The notes below the pieces were generated by a model, which was not told the DNA's origin, ran no database searches, and saw nothing but the letters and a program-made list of their open reading frames with translations. A program made the position numbers and the translations under genes. Shown in pieces: positions 26,930 through 35,902 of a DNA stretch of 64,000 nt (within the stretch, counting starts at the first letter, position 1; every line of letters starts with the position of its first letter). This DNA comes from Nocardia puris. GTDB taxonomy: Bacteria > Actinomycetota > Actinomycetes > Mycobacteriales > Mycobacteriaceae. The stretch covers positions 841,224 through 905,223 of the forward strand of contig NZ_QNRE01000001.1 of the NCBI RefSeq assembly GCF_003315035.1, written 5' to 3'.

Positions 26930-28315
26930 TCAGGATCGCGCCCGGCCATGGTCGGTCGGGTCGCGTTCGCTGCCTACCTCGTGCGGTCTCGGCACTGGCT
27001 TGGGCTGTTCACCGTCCGGCCCGAACACCCGCCCCTGCTTCCAGGCGCTGCGCTCGAAGAGACGTTGCAGTGGCGTCGCGGCGGCGGTGGTCACGAAAGT
27101 CATCAAGGCCAGGACGGTGAACAGCTCCGGGGTGATCAGGCCCGCGGCCAGTCCGATATTGATCAGCACCAGTTCCATCAAGCCGCGGGCGTTGGCCAGC
27201 GCCCCCATGGTGCCCGCTTCGCGCCAGCTCATCCCTTGCCAGCGGGCGGCGAGCCCGATTGCGCCGAACTTGCCCGCGAACGACAGCAGCAGGACCAGCA
27301 GCGCCATCGCGAGTACCACGGGTTCGAAGATCAAGGCGAGTTCGGTGTTGAGGCCGGTGTAGATGAAGAACGCCGGCAACAGCAGATAACTCACCAGTGG
27401 ATCGACGCGATCCCGGATCCGGTCGATCAGCGTGCCGCGCGGCATGACCAGTCCGGCGACGAACGCTCCGAGAACGGAGTGGATGCCGACGAAATCGGTG
27501 AAGCTCGCCGAGAGCAGGACCACGATCAGAATCACCACCAGGGGACCGACAGGCAGCCCGCCGGTGCGTTCACCCTGCGCGGGCCCCGCGTCACGCAACC
27601 GCGCCAGGAGGGGCCGGGCCAGGAACGCCATGATCAGGACGAAGCAGACGCCACCCGCGCAGGCGAGCACCGCGCCGCCGGGACTCGCCTGCGCGGTGGC
27701 GACCACCACCGCGAGCAGGAGCCAGGCCACGGCGTCGTCCAGCGCGGCCGAGGCCAGCGACAGGGTGCCGAGCCGGGTGCGCACCAGGCCCGCGTCCCGG
27801 ATGATCCACGCCAGTACGGGGAAGGCGGTCACCGCCACCGCGGCGGCCAGGAACAGCGCCGCTTGCCACGGTGCGACAGCGTCGGTGAACCATCGCTGGG
27901 ATCCTGCCATCCACCACCCGGCCGCCCCGCCCAGCAGCAGTGGCACCACTATGCCGGTGGCCGACGTGATGGAGGCCTTGCGCAGGTGGGCGCCGAGAAT
28001 CGTGAGGTCGAACGACGCGCCGACCATGAACATGAACAGCACCAGCCCGATCTGCCCGACCATGTACAGGACGGTCAGGTTCGGATGCTGAACCGCCGTA
28101 CCGGAGATCTCCAGCGTCTGTGGGAAGAGCCATTGCTGGGCCCCCGGCCAGATCCACCCCAGCGCCGACGGCCCCAGCAGGAACCCGGCGACCATGATCG
28201 CCATGACCTGAACCTGTGCCAGGCGCCGCAGCAGCGGCCAGAGCAACCGGTAGGCCGCGAGGATCACCGCGATCTGCAGGAACAGTTTCGTCGAGATCTC
28301 CAAGAGCGTCGGCAC
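26930..28315 (-). CDS. Cation:proton antiporter (CPA2/Kef-type)
   Basis: 461-residue integral membrane protein with about 12 transmembrane helices, of the monovalent cation:proton antiporter 2 family. Typical family stretches are IMVAGFLLGPSALGW in the second helix, LVLFMFMVGASFDL, and the ALDDAVAWLLL helix, where the DD pair is in the place of the ion-binding aspartates. The GTG at 28315 has GGGAGG a few bases upstream. It is the last gene of the biosynthetic operon, where antiporters of this type are sometimes thought to serve in efflux or self-protection; here that is inference. Confidence 0.85.
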   Translation of the reverse strand: MPTLLEISTKLFLQIAVILAAYRLLWPLLRRLAQVQVMAIMVAGFLLGPSALGWIWPGAQQWLFPQTLEISGTAVQHPNLTVLYMVGQIGLVLFMFMVGASFDLTILGAHLRKASITSATGIVVPLLLGGAAGWWMAGSQRWFTDAVAPWQAALFLAAAVAVTAFPVLAWIIRDAGLVRTRLGTLSLASAALDDAVAWLLLAVVVATAQASPGGAVLACAGGVCFVLIMAFLARPLLARLRDAGPAQGERTGGLPVGPLVVILIVVLLSASFTDFVGIHSVLGAFVAGLVMPRGTLIDRIRDRVDPLVSYLLLPAFFIYTGLNTELALIFEPVVLAMALLVLLLSFAGKFGAIGLAARWQGMSWREAGTMGALANARGLMELVLINIGLAAGLITPELFTVLALMTFVTTAAATPLQRLFERSAWKQGRVFGPDGEQPKPVPRPHEVGSERDPTDHGRARS

Positions 28316-28358
28316 GGCGGTCCTCCCTGTAGCACTGAAGATGGATGAGACGACCTGC

Positions 28359-29996
28359 TCAGACGAGGTCGCGTCGTCGGAAGCCGAGGAACCCGGACAT
28401 CGCGGCGGCGATCGCGACGACCACACAGAACACGGCTCCCCATGCGGAGGGATCCGTCTCGAACAATCGTGGGGAGTGCTCGAACGGCGAGAGGTCGAGG
28501 GCCGCGCCGGGGAGCCGCAGCGTGCGGCCGAGCAGTGCGATCACCGCTGTCACGGCGTATCCGAGCCACACCCACGTCGTCCGGCGGGGAAACCAGCCGT
28601 ACAGCAGGAGCGCCACACCCAGGAACGTCAGCAGCGCCGGCAGGTGTGCGATCGTCGCGACCGCGCAACGCCACAGCTGGCCCGCGTCGCCTGTCCGGAA
28701 CGCATGGGCGGCGCCGATCCCGGTACCGCCCGCGACCAGCACGAGTAGCCCCGTCGTCGCCGCCGCGCCCGCGTGCCCGGCCAGCCACCGCGAGCGCCCC
28801 ATCCGTCGGGCCAGGATCAGATCGGCCCGACCGGCCTGTTCATCACGGGCGGGGGCGAGAGCGACCGCGAGGGTCGCGCCCGCGGCGAGCAACGCGCTGA
28901 TCAGGGCCGCCATGGCAAGAAAGGACGACAGGACGTCGGCGCCGCCGAAACCGCCGATCAGGTCCAGGACCGCCCGCGAGCTCTGCGCCACCTGACCCAT
29001 CTCGACGGTGACGGCGCCGAACGCCACACCCAAGCCCGCCGCGGTCGCCCCCCAGCCCAAGGTGGTGCCACGGGCGAGCCGCACGGCGAGTCGCCACGGT
29101 CGCTGCGCACCCGGCACCGCTCCCGTCCGGCCCGCGCGCGCGCCGAACACGCCCGAGCCGAGATCGCGGCGCTCCTCCACGGCCACGGCGACGGCGAGCA
29201 GGACCGCGGCCGCCGACAGCGACAGCAGCAGCGGCCACGGCCGGTTCTCGGCGAACGGGTGGATGCCTTGCGACCAACCCAGCGGTGAGAGCCACGAGAT
29301 CGCCCCGGTGGCCGTGCCGTCGCCGATCGCCCGCAGCGCGAACGACGCCGCGAGGGCGAAACCGGCGATGGTATAGGTGCCCCGCGCGTGCTCGGTGAGC
29401 TGGGCGGCGACCGCGGTGAGGGCCGCGAAGAACAAACCGGTGCCGAGCAGCGCCGCTCCGTAGGCCATGCCGCCCCGGAGGTCACCCGCCGCGAGCCCGA
29501 CCCCGACGGCGGCGGCGACGGCGATCACGACGGCGACCGCGGCGGTCACCAGCACGGCCGCGCCGAGATCAGCGTGGCGTCCGAAACGCCTGGCCCGCAA
29601 CAGTTCCAGACGACCAGACTGCTCCTGCCCCCGCGTGCTGTACCCCATCGTGGTGATCGCCATGACGGCGACCGCCAGTGCCAGGTACCAGCCCGCTTCG
29701 AACACGAAGATGCCTCCGTGGCTGTCGAGTCCGCGCGCGGGGCCGTTGAGGGCGTGCGCGGCGGGCAGGCCCTCCGTCACCTGGGCGTAGGCCTGTCGCT
29801 GCGGCCCCGGCGGGTAGAGCCCGCCGACGCTCACCGCGGCCGCCGTCGCGATGGCGGGCACGCCCACGCACCAGAGCAGCAGGAGGACCCGCGTCTGCCG
29901 AACGATCAGCGCCGCGGCGGTCCAGATGCCACGCAGGCTCTGGGCGCCGCCGCCTTGTGGGCGAACCCGTGTGGGATCGCGCACCCCTCTCAGCAC
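28359..29996 (-). CDS. ABC transporter permease (two-half, exporter type)
   Basis: 545-residue membrane protein with two similar halves, each of about six membrane helices (first half ~30-290, second ~310-540). Each half has an LxxArrxGRsrwl-type stretch after its second helix (LLRARRFGRHADLG and LILARRMGRSRWLAG), the pattern of large antibiotic-export permeases such as the tetronasin-type family. Its GTG start overlaps the stop of the flavoenzyme gene. The ATPase partner is the gene at 31852-32742, so the pair should export the cluster's product. Confidence 0.8.
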   Translation of the reverse strand: MLRGVRDPTRVRPQGGGAQSLRGIWTAAALIVRQTRVLLLLWCVGVPAIATAAAVSVGGLYPPGPQRQAYAQVTEGLPAAHALNGPARGLDSHGGIFVFEAGWYLALAVAVMAITTMGYSTRGQEQSGRLELLRARRFGRHADLGAAVLVTAAVAVVIAVAAAVGVGLAAGDLRGGMAYGAALLGTGLFFAALTAVAAQLTEHARGTYTIAGFALAASFALRAIGDGTATGAISWLSPLGWSQGIHPFAENRPWPLLLSLSAAAVLLAVAVAVEERRDLGSGVFGARAGRTGAVPGAQRPWRLAVRLARGTTLGWGATAAGLGVAFGAVTVEMGQVAQSSRAVLDLIGGFGGADVLSSFLAMAALISALLAAGATLAVALAPARDEQAGRADLILARRMGRSRWLAGHAGAAATTGLLVLVAGGTGIGAAHAFRTGDAGQLWRCAVATIAHLPALLTFLGVALLLYGWFPRRTTWVWLGYAVTAVIALLGRTLRLPGAALDLSPFEHSPRLFETDPSAWGAVFCVVVAIAAAMSGFLGFRRRDLV

Positions 29997-31855
29997 GCGC
30001 GCCCCGCTGCCGGTCGCGGCCCGGACCGATCCGAGCGGGCTCGAGATGGCGCCGCGCGCCGCCGCGGCACGCGGGTGGAGATCCAGGTGCCGACGGCGTC
30101 GGTGACGTAGCCGACGAGAAATACCGCGGTGATCGCGGTTCCGGAGCCGCGCAGGACGAGCGGGCTGAATTCGGTGCCTTTCATCCGGAGGAACGCCGGT
30201 TCGCGCACTTCGCCCATGGTCAGGTCACGGGGGGCCGCGCGACGTCCGGCGAACAGCCGCCACAGGGCGGGGACCGGCGAATGCACCCGCATGATCGCCT
30301 GCACCGGGGGCTGCGGCGTACCGTAGCGCAGGCGCCGTTCGGCGCGTGCGGCCATCCGCTCGTGCATCCGCTCGACCGCGCTCGCCACCTTGTCCGGTTC
30401 GAACAACCGCCACGGCAGTGACTGGGACAGGAATACCTGCCGCTGCAGACGTTGCCTGCGCCTGCGCCACACCGCCGATTCGTGCGCGGTACGGCCACCG
30501 GTCTCGTGCAGCCACCGGGCGAGCTGGAATCTGCCCAGCAGTGCCGAGCCGAAGATCGAGTAGTCCAGCAGATGCTCGAGCAGGAAGAACCGGCCATCGG
30601 CGAGGCTGCCCTGGTACTTGTGCCGGATCATCGCGCGCATGATCCGCCAGTCGGCGCGCAGCGCGTTGTCGACGTGGGCGATCTCGTCGGTGTCGAGCCT
30701 GCCGTGATTGATGTCGTCGTCGACGATATTGGCGGTGTGCCACGACCCGAGCAGTGCCAGGGAGATGCCCTGGCTGTAATAGGCGTCGATGATGGAGGCG
30801 GCGTCACCCGCCATCGCGTACCGGCGCGGGGAAACATGGGTGTCGGTCATCAGCTGGACGTTGCGGTACATCTGATACTCGAGCACGTTGTCGCGGTCGA
30901 GGAAGTCGAGCAACGGATACCGCTCCAGCACGTCCCAGAAGTACTCCTTCAGCTTGGTGCCCACCTCGACTCGGCTCTTGTCGAAGCTGACGCCCACGCT
31001 GATGCGGTCGCCCACCAGGCGGATGAGCCAGATCCAGTACCCGTCACCCCACAGGTGGACGGTGTCACGATCCCGCTGCATGACCTCCGGTCCGGGGCCG
31101 TGGAACTGCCACGCCGGGCCGAAGTCGGCGTCGGTGCACCCGGAGAACTGCGCCCACACCGACGCGGTCTCGAAGCCGTCGGACAGATCGATGTCGTGGC
31201 CGAGCGTTTTCGCCAGCAGCCGCGATCGGCCCGAGCAGTCGATGATCCAGCGGGCGCGCACCGTCCCGGACGGGCCGTCCTTGCGCTGCGATCGCCACGT
31301 GAGTGTGTGGTCGCCCTCGTCGGACAACTCGAACTGCCTGGCCCGGCCGCATTCGACGAAGGTGATGCCCGCGGTGGCCCTGACGCGCTCGCGTAGCTGC
31401 TCCTCGATCTCGGGCCGGACGATCTGGCAGTCGGCGAACATCGTGCGACGGAACTTCGGGCTGCGGATGGCGGCGGCGTAGCGCTCGGGTAGGTCGGACT
31501 GAAAGGCCCACTCCGACATGCCACGGTCGAATCGGGGGTTGCCTTCCAGACCGTAGGTCATCCAGATACCGGATTTGGGCAACGACGCCGACAGAGCTTC
31601 GTCGAGTTCGGCGATCGAGCGCAGCAGCGCGTTGGAGAAGACCAGCAGTGATTCCCCGACCTTGTAGCTGCTCGCCCGCGCGGGTGTGATCTCGTCGACG
31701 AGCACCACCGACAAGTCGCGCTTGGCGTATTGCAGCGCGTTGAACAGTCCGACGATGCCCGCGCCGACGACACACACGTCCGCGCGGAGTTCGGCGGGCG
31801 GCGTGCGCGCGGGCTCGGTGACGGCGGGAGCGGTGGAAAGGTGGTCGATCGTCAT
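29990..31855 (-). CDS. FAD-dependent oxidoreductase, halogenase-like
   Basis: 621-residue flavoprotein. The Rossmann motif VGAGIVGLFNALQYA is near residue 30, then KVGESLLVFSN near residue 66 (the GES box of the tryptophan-halogenase/geranylgeranyl-reductase group), WIIDCSGRSRLLAK near 205, GYWIWLIRL near 275 in the place of the WxWxIP box of flavin halogenases, and the FAD motif YAMAGDAASIIDAYYSQG near 345. The C-terminal ~200 residues are a less familiar extension. It may chlorinate, hydroxylate or dehydrogenate the cluster product; the WxWxIP box is not intact (IR in place of IP), so halogenation is not assured. It overlaps both neighbouring genes. Confidence 0.75.
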   Translation of the reverse strand: MTIDHLSTAPAVTEPARTPPAELRADVCVVGAGIVGLFNALQYAKRDLSVVLVDEITPARASSYKVGESLLVFSNALLRSIAELDEALSASLPKSGIWMTYGLEGNPRFDRGMSEWAFQSDLPERYAAAIRSPKFRRTMFADCQIVRPEIEEQLRERVRATAGITFVECGRARQFELSDEGDHTLTWRSQRKDGPSGTVRARWIIDCSGRSRLLAKTLGHDIDLSDGFETASVWAQFSGCTDADFGPAWQFHGPGPEVMQRDRDTVHLWGDGYWIWLIRLVGDRISVGVSFDKSRVEVGTKLKEYFWDVLERYPLLDFLDRDNVLEYQMYRNVQLMTDTHVSPRRYAMAGDAASIIDAYYSQGISLALLGSWHTANIVDDDINHGRLDTDEIAHVDNALRADWRIMRAMIRHKYQGSLADGRFFLLEHLLDYSIFGSALLGRFQLARWLHETGGRTAHESAVWRRRRQRLQRQVFLSQSLPWRLFEPDKVASAVERMHERMAARAERRLRYGTPQPPVQAIMRVHSPVPALWRLFAGRRAAPRDLTMGEVREPAFLRMKGTEFSPLVLRGSGTAITAVFLVGYVTDAVGTWISTRVPRRRAAPSRARSDRSGPRPAAGRAC

Positions 31856-32742
31856 CGCAGTTCACCAGCCTGCTCGTAGTGGTGGAGGAACAGGTCCTCG
31901 AGGGAGGGCGGGGCGCTGGTCACCGAGCGGACGTCGCTTGCCGCGAGGTAGGCCAGGGTCTCGTTCAGCCGCGCGGGTTCGATGTCGAATCGGACCTCGT
32001 GTGCGCTGCGCCGGATGTTCTCGGCGCAGCGCAGGTCGAACGCCGCGGGCTCGTCCATCTCGACGCGGAAGTGTGTACGGGTCGCGCGGCGCAGGTCCGA
32101 CAGTGAACCGGAGGTCACCGTCGTGCCCGCCCGCACGATCGTCACGGTGTGACACAACTTCTCGACCTCACTGAGGATGTGACTGGACAGCAGCACTGTC
32201 CGTCCCCGCCGGGTCGCCTCGCGCACGCACTCGGTGAAGACGTTCTCCATCAGCGGGTCCAGGCCCGAAGTCGGCTCGTCGAGGATCAGCAGCTCGGGGT
32301 CGGAGGCGAAAGCCGCTATCAGGGCGACCTTTTGCCGGTTGCCTTTGGAATAGCTCGAGCACTTCTTGGACGGGTCGAGTTCGAAGCGGTCGACCAGATC
32401 GGCGATGGTGGCCGGGGCGGCCTCGCCTTGCAGGCGTGACAGGATGTCGATGACCTCGCCGCCGGTCAGCGACGGCCACAGATCCACGTCGCCGGGTACG
32501 TAGCCCACCCGAGCGTGCAGATCGACGGCGTCGCGCCACGGGTCGCGCCCGAACAGCCGGGCGGTCCCGCCATCCGCGCGAATCAGCCCGAGCAGGATCC
32601 GGATCGTCGTGGTCTTGCCCGCGCCGTTGGGCCCGAGGAACCCGTGCACCTCGCCCGCGCGGACCGAGAGGTCGAGCCCGTCGAGGGCACGCGTCGCGCC
32701 GTAGGACTTTCTCAGTCGTTCGATCTCGACAACGGTGGTCAC
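31852..32742 (-). CDS. ABC transporter ATP-binding protein
   Basis: 296-residue ATPase of the drug-exporter (DrrA-like) class. Walker A is GPNGAGKTTT near residue 39, the signature loop is SKGNRQKVAL, slightly unlike the usual LSGGQ, and Walker B is LLILDEPTSGLD. The ~80-residue C-terminal extension is usual for the class. It overlaps the FAAL and flavoenzyme genes by 4 bases each and pairs with the permease at 28359-29996. Confidence 0.9.
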   Translation of the reverse strand: MTTVVEIERLRKSYGATRALDGLDLSVRAGEVHGFLGPNGAGKTTTIRILLGLIRADGGTARLFGRDPWRDAVDLHARVGYVPGDVDLWPSLTGGEVIDILSRLQGEAAPATIADLVDRFELDPSKKCSSYSKGNRQKVALIAAFASDPELLILDEPTSGLDPLMENVFTECVREATRRGRTVLLSSHILSEVEKLCHTVTIVRAGTTVTSGSLSDLRRATRTHFRVEMDEPAAFDLRCAENIRRSAHEVRFDIEPARLNETLAYLAASDVRSVTSAPPSLEDLFLHHYEQAGELR

Positions 32743-34529
32743 GGTGCTCCTTCCGTGGCGGCGCCGAGAGCGGGTCGCGGGCTCGTCGTCTCGGTGCCGC
32801 AGCCGAATTCGGCCAGCCGATGGTTGGCGTACTTCACCCGCGTGGCCTTGCGTTGCAACTTTCCGCTGGTGGTCTTGGGAAGCTGCCCGGCCTGTACCAG
32901 CATGACCTCATGGGGCACCACATCGTGGACTTTCGCCACGGCCCCGCGAATCCGTCGTGCCGCTTCCGCGGCGTCGAAGGCGGAGTGAGCGTATCTGCGA
33001 TCCACTTCGGCGACCACGATCAGCCGTTCCCCGTCCTCGTGGGCTATCGAGAAGGCGGCGACGTGCCCCGGGCGGATCTCGGGCGCCGCCGCGGCCGCGG
33101 TCGATTCGATGTCGGCCGGGTAGTGGTTGCGTCCGCGGGCGATGATGAGGTCTTTGAGCCGCCCGACGAGGTAAAGCTCTCCGCCGCTGAGAAATCCGAG
33201 GTCGCCGGTGCGGAGCCAGCCGCCGGTGCCGTCGCCCGGTTCGACCCGCGCGCCGAACACATCGGCGGTGTCGTCCGCGCGACCGAAATAGCCGCGTCCG
33301 ACATTGGGTCCGCGTACCCAGACCTCACCCACCGTGTCCGGCGCCATGGCATTCCGGGTGAGCGGGTCGACCACCGCGACGTCTTGGTCGAGCGCGACGC
33401 CGCATCCGACCACGGGTGCGGTACGGTCGTCGCGGGCGGGACCCGGCACCGCCCGGCCGGCTTCCAGCGCCCGGCGGTCGAAGTGGCCGACGACCGGGCC
33501 GCGCCCCTGCGGGGTGAGGGATACGCCCAGTGTCGCTTCGGCCAATCCGTATCCCGGGCTATGCGACTCGGGCCGGAAGCCGTGCGGCGCGTAGGCCCGC
33601 GTGAACGCGGCGAGCGTGCCGGCGCGGATCGGTTCGGCGCCGTTGACGAGCGCCGTCAGGGTGGACAGGTCCAAGTCCTCACGCTCGACGGCGGAGATGT
33701 CGGCAGCCGCGGTCGCCAGGCCGAAATCCGGGCTGGCGCTGACGCCGCCGCCGAAATCGGAGATCGCGCGCAGCCAGCGCGCCGGTCGTTGGACGAACTC
33801 GCCAGGAGCCATGAACACCGAGTGACCGCCCGCGCTGAGCGGGAGCGCGACCGCGAAGACCAATCCCATGTCGTGGAACATCGGCAGCCAGGTCACGACA
33901 GGCCGGGAGCGGACGACGGGCAGGGCATCGCGCAGTTGCCGGAGATTGGCCGCCAGGTTCGCCCGGGTCACCACGACTCCGGCCGGTGCGCGGGTCGAGC
34001 CGGACGTGTACTGCAAGTAGGCGATCCGGTCGGGGTTGTCATCGTCCGGTGGCACGGCGGTCGTCGGGGCAGTCGTCAGGATTGACTCGACCACCGCGAC
34101 CGGGCCCGCGCCGAACGCGGCCACCGGCTCGGGCGCGGCCGCGAAGATCAGGGCCGGAGCGCAGTCCTCCAGCACCGCGGTGACACGGTGACGGTCGCGA
34201 GCCTCACCCGGCGCGTGCAGCGGCACCGCGATCCTGCCCGCGTACAGGCAGCCGAGAAACGCGCGGACGTAGTCAGGCCCGTGCGGGCACATGATGGCGA
34301 CGCGGTCGTCCTGCCGGGTGTGTCGCGCGATCCAATCGGCCACCGCCGCGGCGTCCCGATCGAGCTCTTGGTAGGTGACCACGGTGTCGTCGCGAGACCG
34401 CCCCCGGTGGGTCAGGTGGGTCAGCGCCGGCGCCTGTGGCCGGTGCCGTGACCAGTGGCGGACGGCCGCGACGAGATCGTGTGGGTGATCCTCCGGCGGT
34501 GCGGCGGGCAGGGGATGCTCGGCGCTCAT
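32739..34529 (-). CDS. Fatty acyl-AMP ligase (FAAL)
   Basis: 596-residue adenylate-forming enzyme of the FadD32/FAAL branch. The P-loop YTSGSTRAPAGVV near residue 175, the GYGLAEATLGV motif near 335, the hinge LVGRLKDLIIARGRNHYPADIE near 475 and a terminal KTTSGKLQRKATR are present. FAALs make acyl-adenylates and pass the acyl chain to an ACP rather than to CoA; in mycobacteria they feed polyketide synthases. Here it should load the stand-alone ACP or a PKS carrier. The ATG at 34529 overlaps the P450 stop; longer frames are not needed. Confidence 0.9.
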   Translation of the reverse strand: MSAEHPLPAAPPEDHPHDLVAAVRHWSRHRPQAPALTHLTHRGRSRDDTVVTYQELDRDAAAVADWIARHTRQDDRVAIMCPHGPDYVRAFLGCLYAGRIAVPLHAPGEARDRHRVTAVLEDCAPALIFAAAPEPVAAFGAGPVAVVESILTTAPTTAVPPDDDNPDRIAYLQYTSGSTRAPAGVVVTRANLAANLRQLRDALPVVRSRPVVTWLPMFHDMGLVFAVALPLSAGGHSVFMAPGEFVQRPARWLRAISDFGGGVSASPDFGLATAAADISAVEREDLDLSTLTALVNGAEPIRAGTLAAFTRAYAPHGFRPESHSPGYGLAEATLGVSLTPQGRGPVVGHFDRRALEAGRAVPGPARDDRTAPVVGCGVALDQDVAVVDPLTRNAMAPDTVGEVWVRGPNVGRGYFGRADDTADVFGARVEPGDGTGGWLRTGDLGFLSGGELYLVGRLKDLIIARGRNHYPADIESTAAAAAPEIRPGHVAAFSIAHEDGERLIVVAEVDRRYAHSAFDAAEAARRIRGAVAKVHDVVPHEVMLVQAGQLPKTTSGKLQRKATRVKYANHRLAEFGCGTETTSPRPALGAATEGAP

Positions 34530-35902
34530 TGACGGCTCCGTTCCTCGATCGGGCGGAATTCGGCGGGCACGTCGCCCCGGGGACGGAGATTGATCAGCAG
34601 GGTCGGCTCGACGGGGGTTGTGGCGAAAGACAGTTCGCCACTGGTGAGCAGGACCGCGGTGAAGATCTGTCCCTCGTAGACAGCGAGCGTGCCGCCGATG
34701 CAGACCCGAGGCCCGATCCCGAACGGGAGATAGGTGGCGCGGTCCCGGGCGCGTTCGGCTCGGGGGGTGAAGCGTCGGGGATCGAAGGTCATCGGGTCGG
34801 GGTAGTGCGCAGGCGAGCGGTGCATGGCGAAGGTCGACAGGAAGACCAACGTCCCCGCCGCCACGTCCACCTCGCCGATTCTGGTGTCTCGCACGGACTC
34901 CCGCAGGAAGCACGGCGCGGGCGGGAACAGCCGCATCGCCTCCTTGAACACTTGGCCGCAGTACTGCAATCGTGGCAGATCCTCGACCGAGGGCAGCCGG
35001 CCCCCGAGGACGGTCTCGGCCTCGGCGCGAGCCTCGTCCCGGATCTCGGGATGGGTGGCCAGCAGATACGCGGTCCAGAACTGGGCATCCGCGGAGGTCT
35101 CGTGCGCCGCGCCCCAGATGTTGATGAGCTCGTCGATCAGTTGCTCGTCGGACATCGCGGCACCGTCGGGATCCCGGGCGGAGAGTAGGTCGTCCAGGAC
35201 ATCACGATCGTCGTACGCGGCGTCCGCCCGGTCCAGGCGGCGCTCACCGATGACCTTGGTGAACTCCTCGCGCACCTCGGCGAGGTCGCTGCGCATCTGA
35301 CGGTTGGCTCTGGTCGGCAGCCACAGCGGTGCGGCGAGCGGGTCGAGCAGTTGCTTCATCTCCCATTCGAAAAGCCTCGTGACTCCGGCGATGAGCCGCT
35401 CATCGTGCCCCAGTGGCCGCTGAGTCATCAGCTCCCCGACGACGTCGTGCATCATGACCTTCAGCCGATCCAGCACTGTGAACGGGCTGTCCACCGGCCA
35501 CTGCCGAATGTGGCGGTGCATCGTGCGGGCGATGGGATCGATGTACGGACCGAGCTGCCGGGCGGCGAACATGGGGGCGATCATCCGGCGCTGCCGCGCG
35601 TGCAGCGCCCCCTCGGAGATGAGCAGGCCCTTGCCGAGCGCCGGTACCAGGGCCTTGCGCTGGAGTTCGCCCTTGTCGAAGTCGTTCTCGCGGGTGACGA
35701 GTACTTCCTTGATCTCCGCCGGGCCGCTGACCATCACCGCGCGGCGCCCGGCCAATCCGAAGGGCGCCACCGGGCCGTGGTCGCGTTCCAGCCTGCACAT
35801 GAATCCGAGCGGATCTCGTTTGAACGCCAGCGCGTCCGCCACCGGGCGCCGGGCTCGGGCCGGGCGTGCGCGCAGTCCGCCGGTCGAGGTATGTGAGTTC
35901 AT
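34526..35902 (-). CDS. Cytochrome P450
   Basis: 458-residue haem monooxygenase. The haem ligand is in FGIGPRVCIGG (Cys near residue 401), the ExxR pair is KEAMR near 335, and the I-helix oxygen motif reads WGAAHETSA. The pattern is that of the CYP4/CYP102-like fatty-acid-type enzymes, some of which act in lipid and polyketide pathways. It should hydroxylate or otherwise oxidise the chain. The ATG at 35902 overlaps the desaturase stop by 4 bases, and its own stop overlaps the FAAL start. Confidence 0.92.
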   Translation of the reverse strand: MNSHTSTGGLRARPARARRPVADALAFKRDPLGFMCRLERDHGPVAPFGLAGRRAVMVSGPAEIKEVLVTRENDFDKGELQRKALVPALGKGLLISEGALHARQRRMIAPMFAARQLGPYIDPIARTMHRHIRQWPVDSPFTVLDRLKVMMHDVVGELMTQRPLGHDERLIAGVTRLFEWEMKQLLDPLAAPLWLPTRANRQMRSDLAEVREEFTKVIGERRLDRADAAYDDRDVLDDLLSARDPDGAAMSDEQLIDELINIWGAAHETSADAQFWTAYLLATHPEIRDEARAEAETVLGGRLPSVEDLPRLQYCGQVFKEAMRLFPPAPCFLRESVRDTRIGEVDVAAGTLVFLSTFAMHRSPAHYPDPMTFDPRRFTPRAERARDRATYLPFGIGPRVCIGGTLAVYEGQIFTAVLLTSGELSFATTPVEPTLLINLRPRGDVPAEFRPIEERSRQ

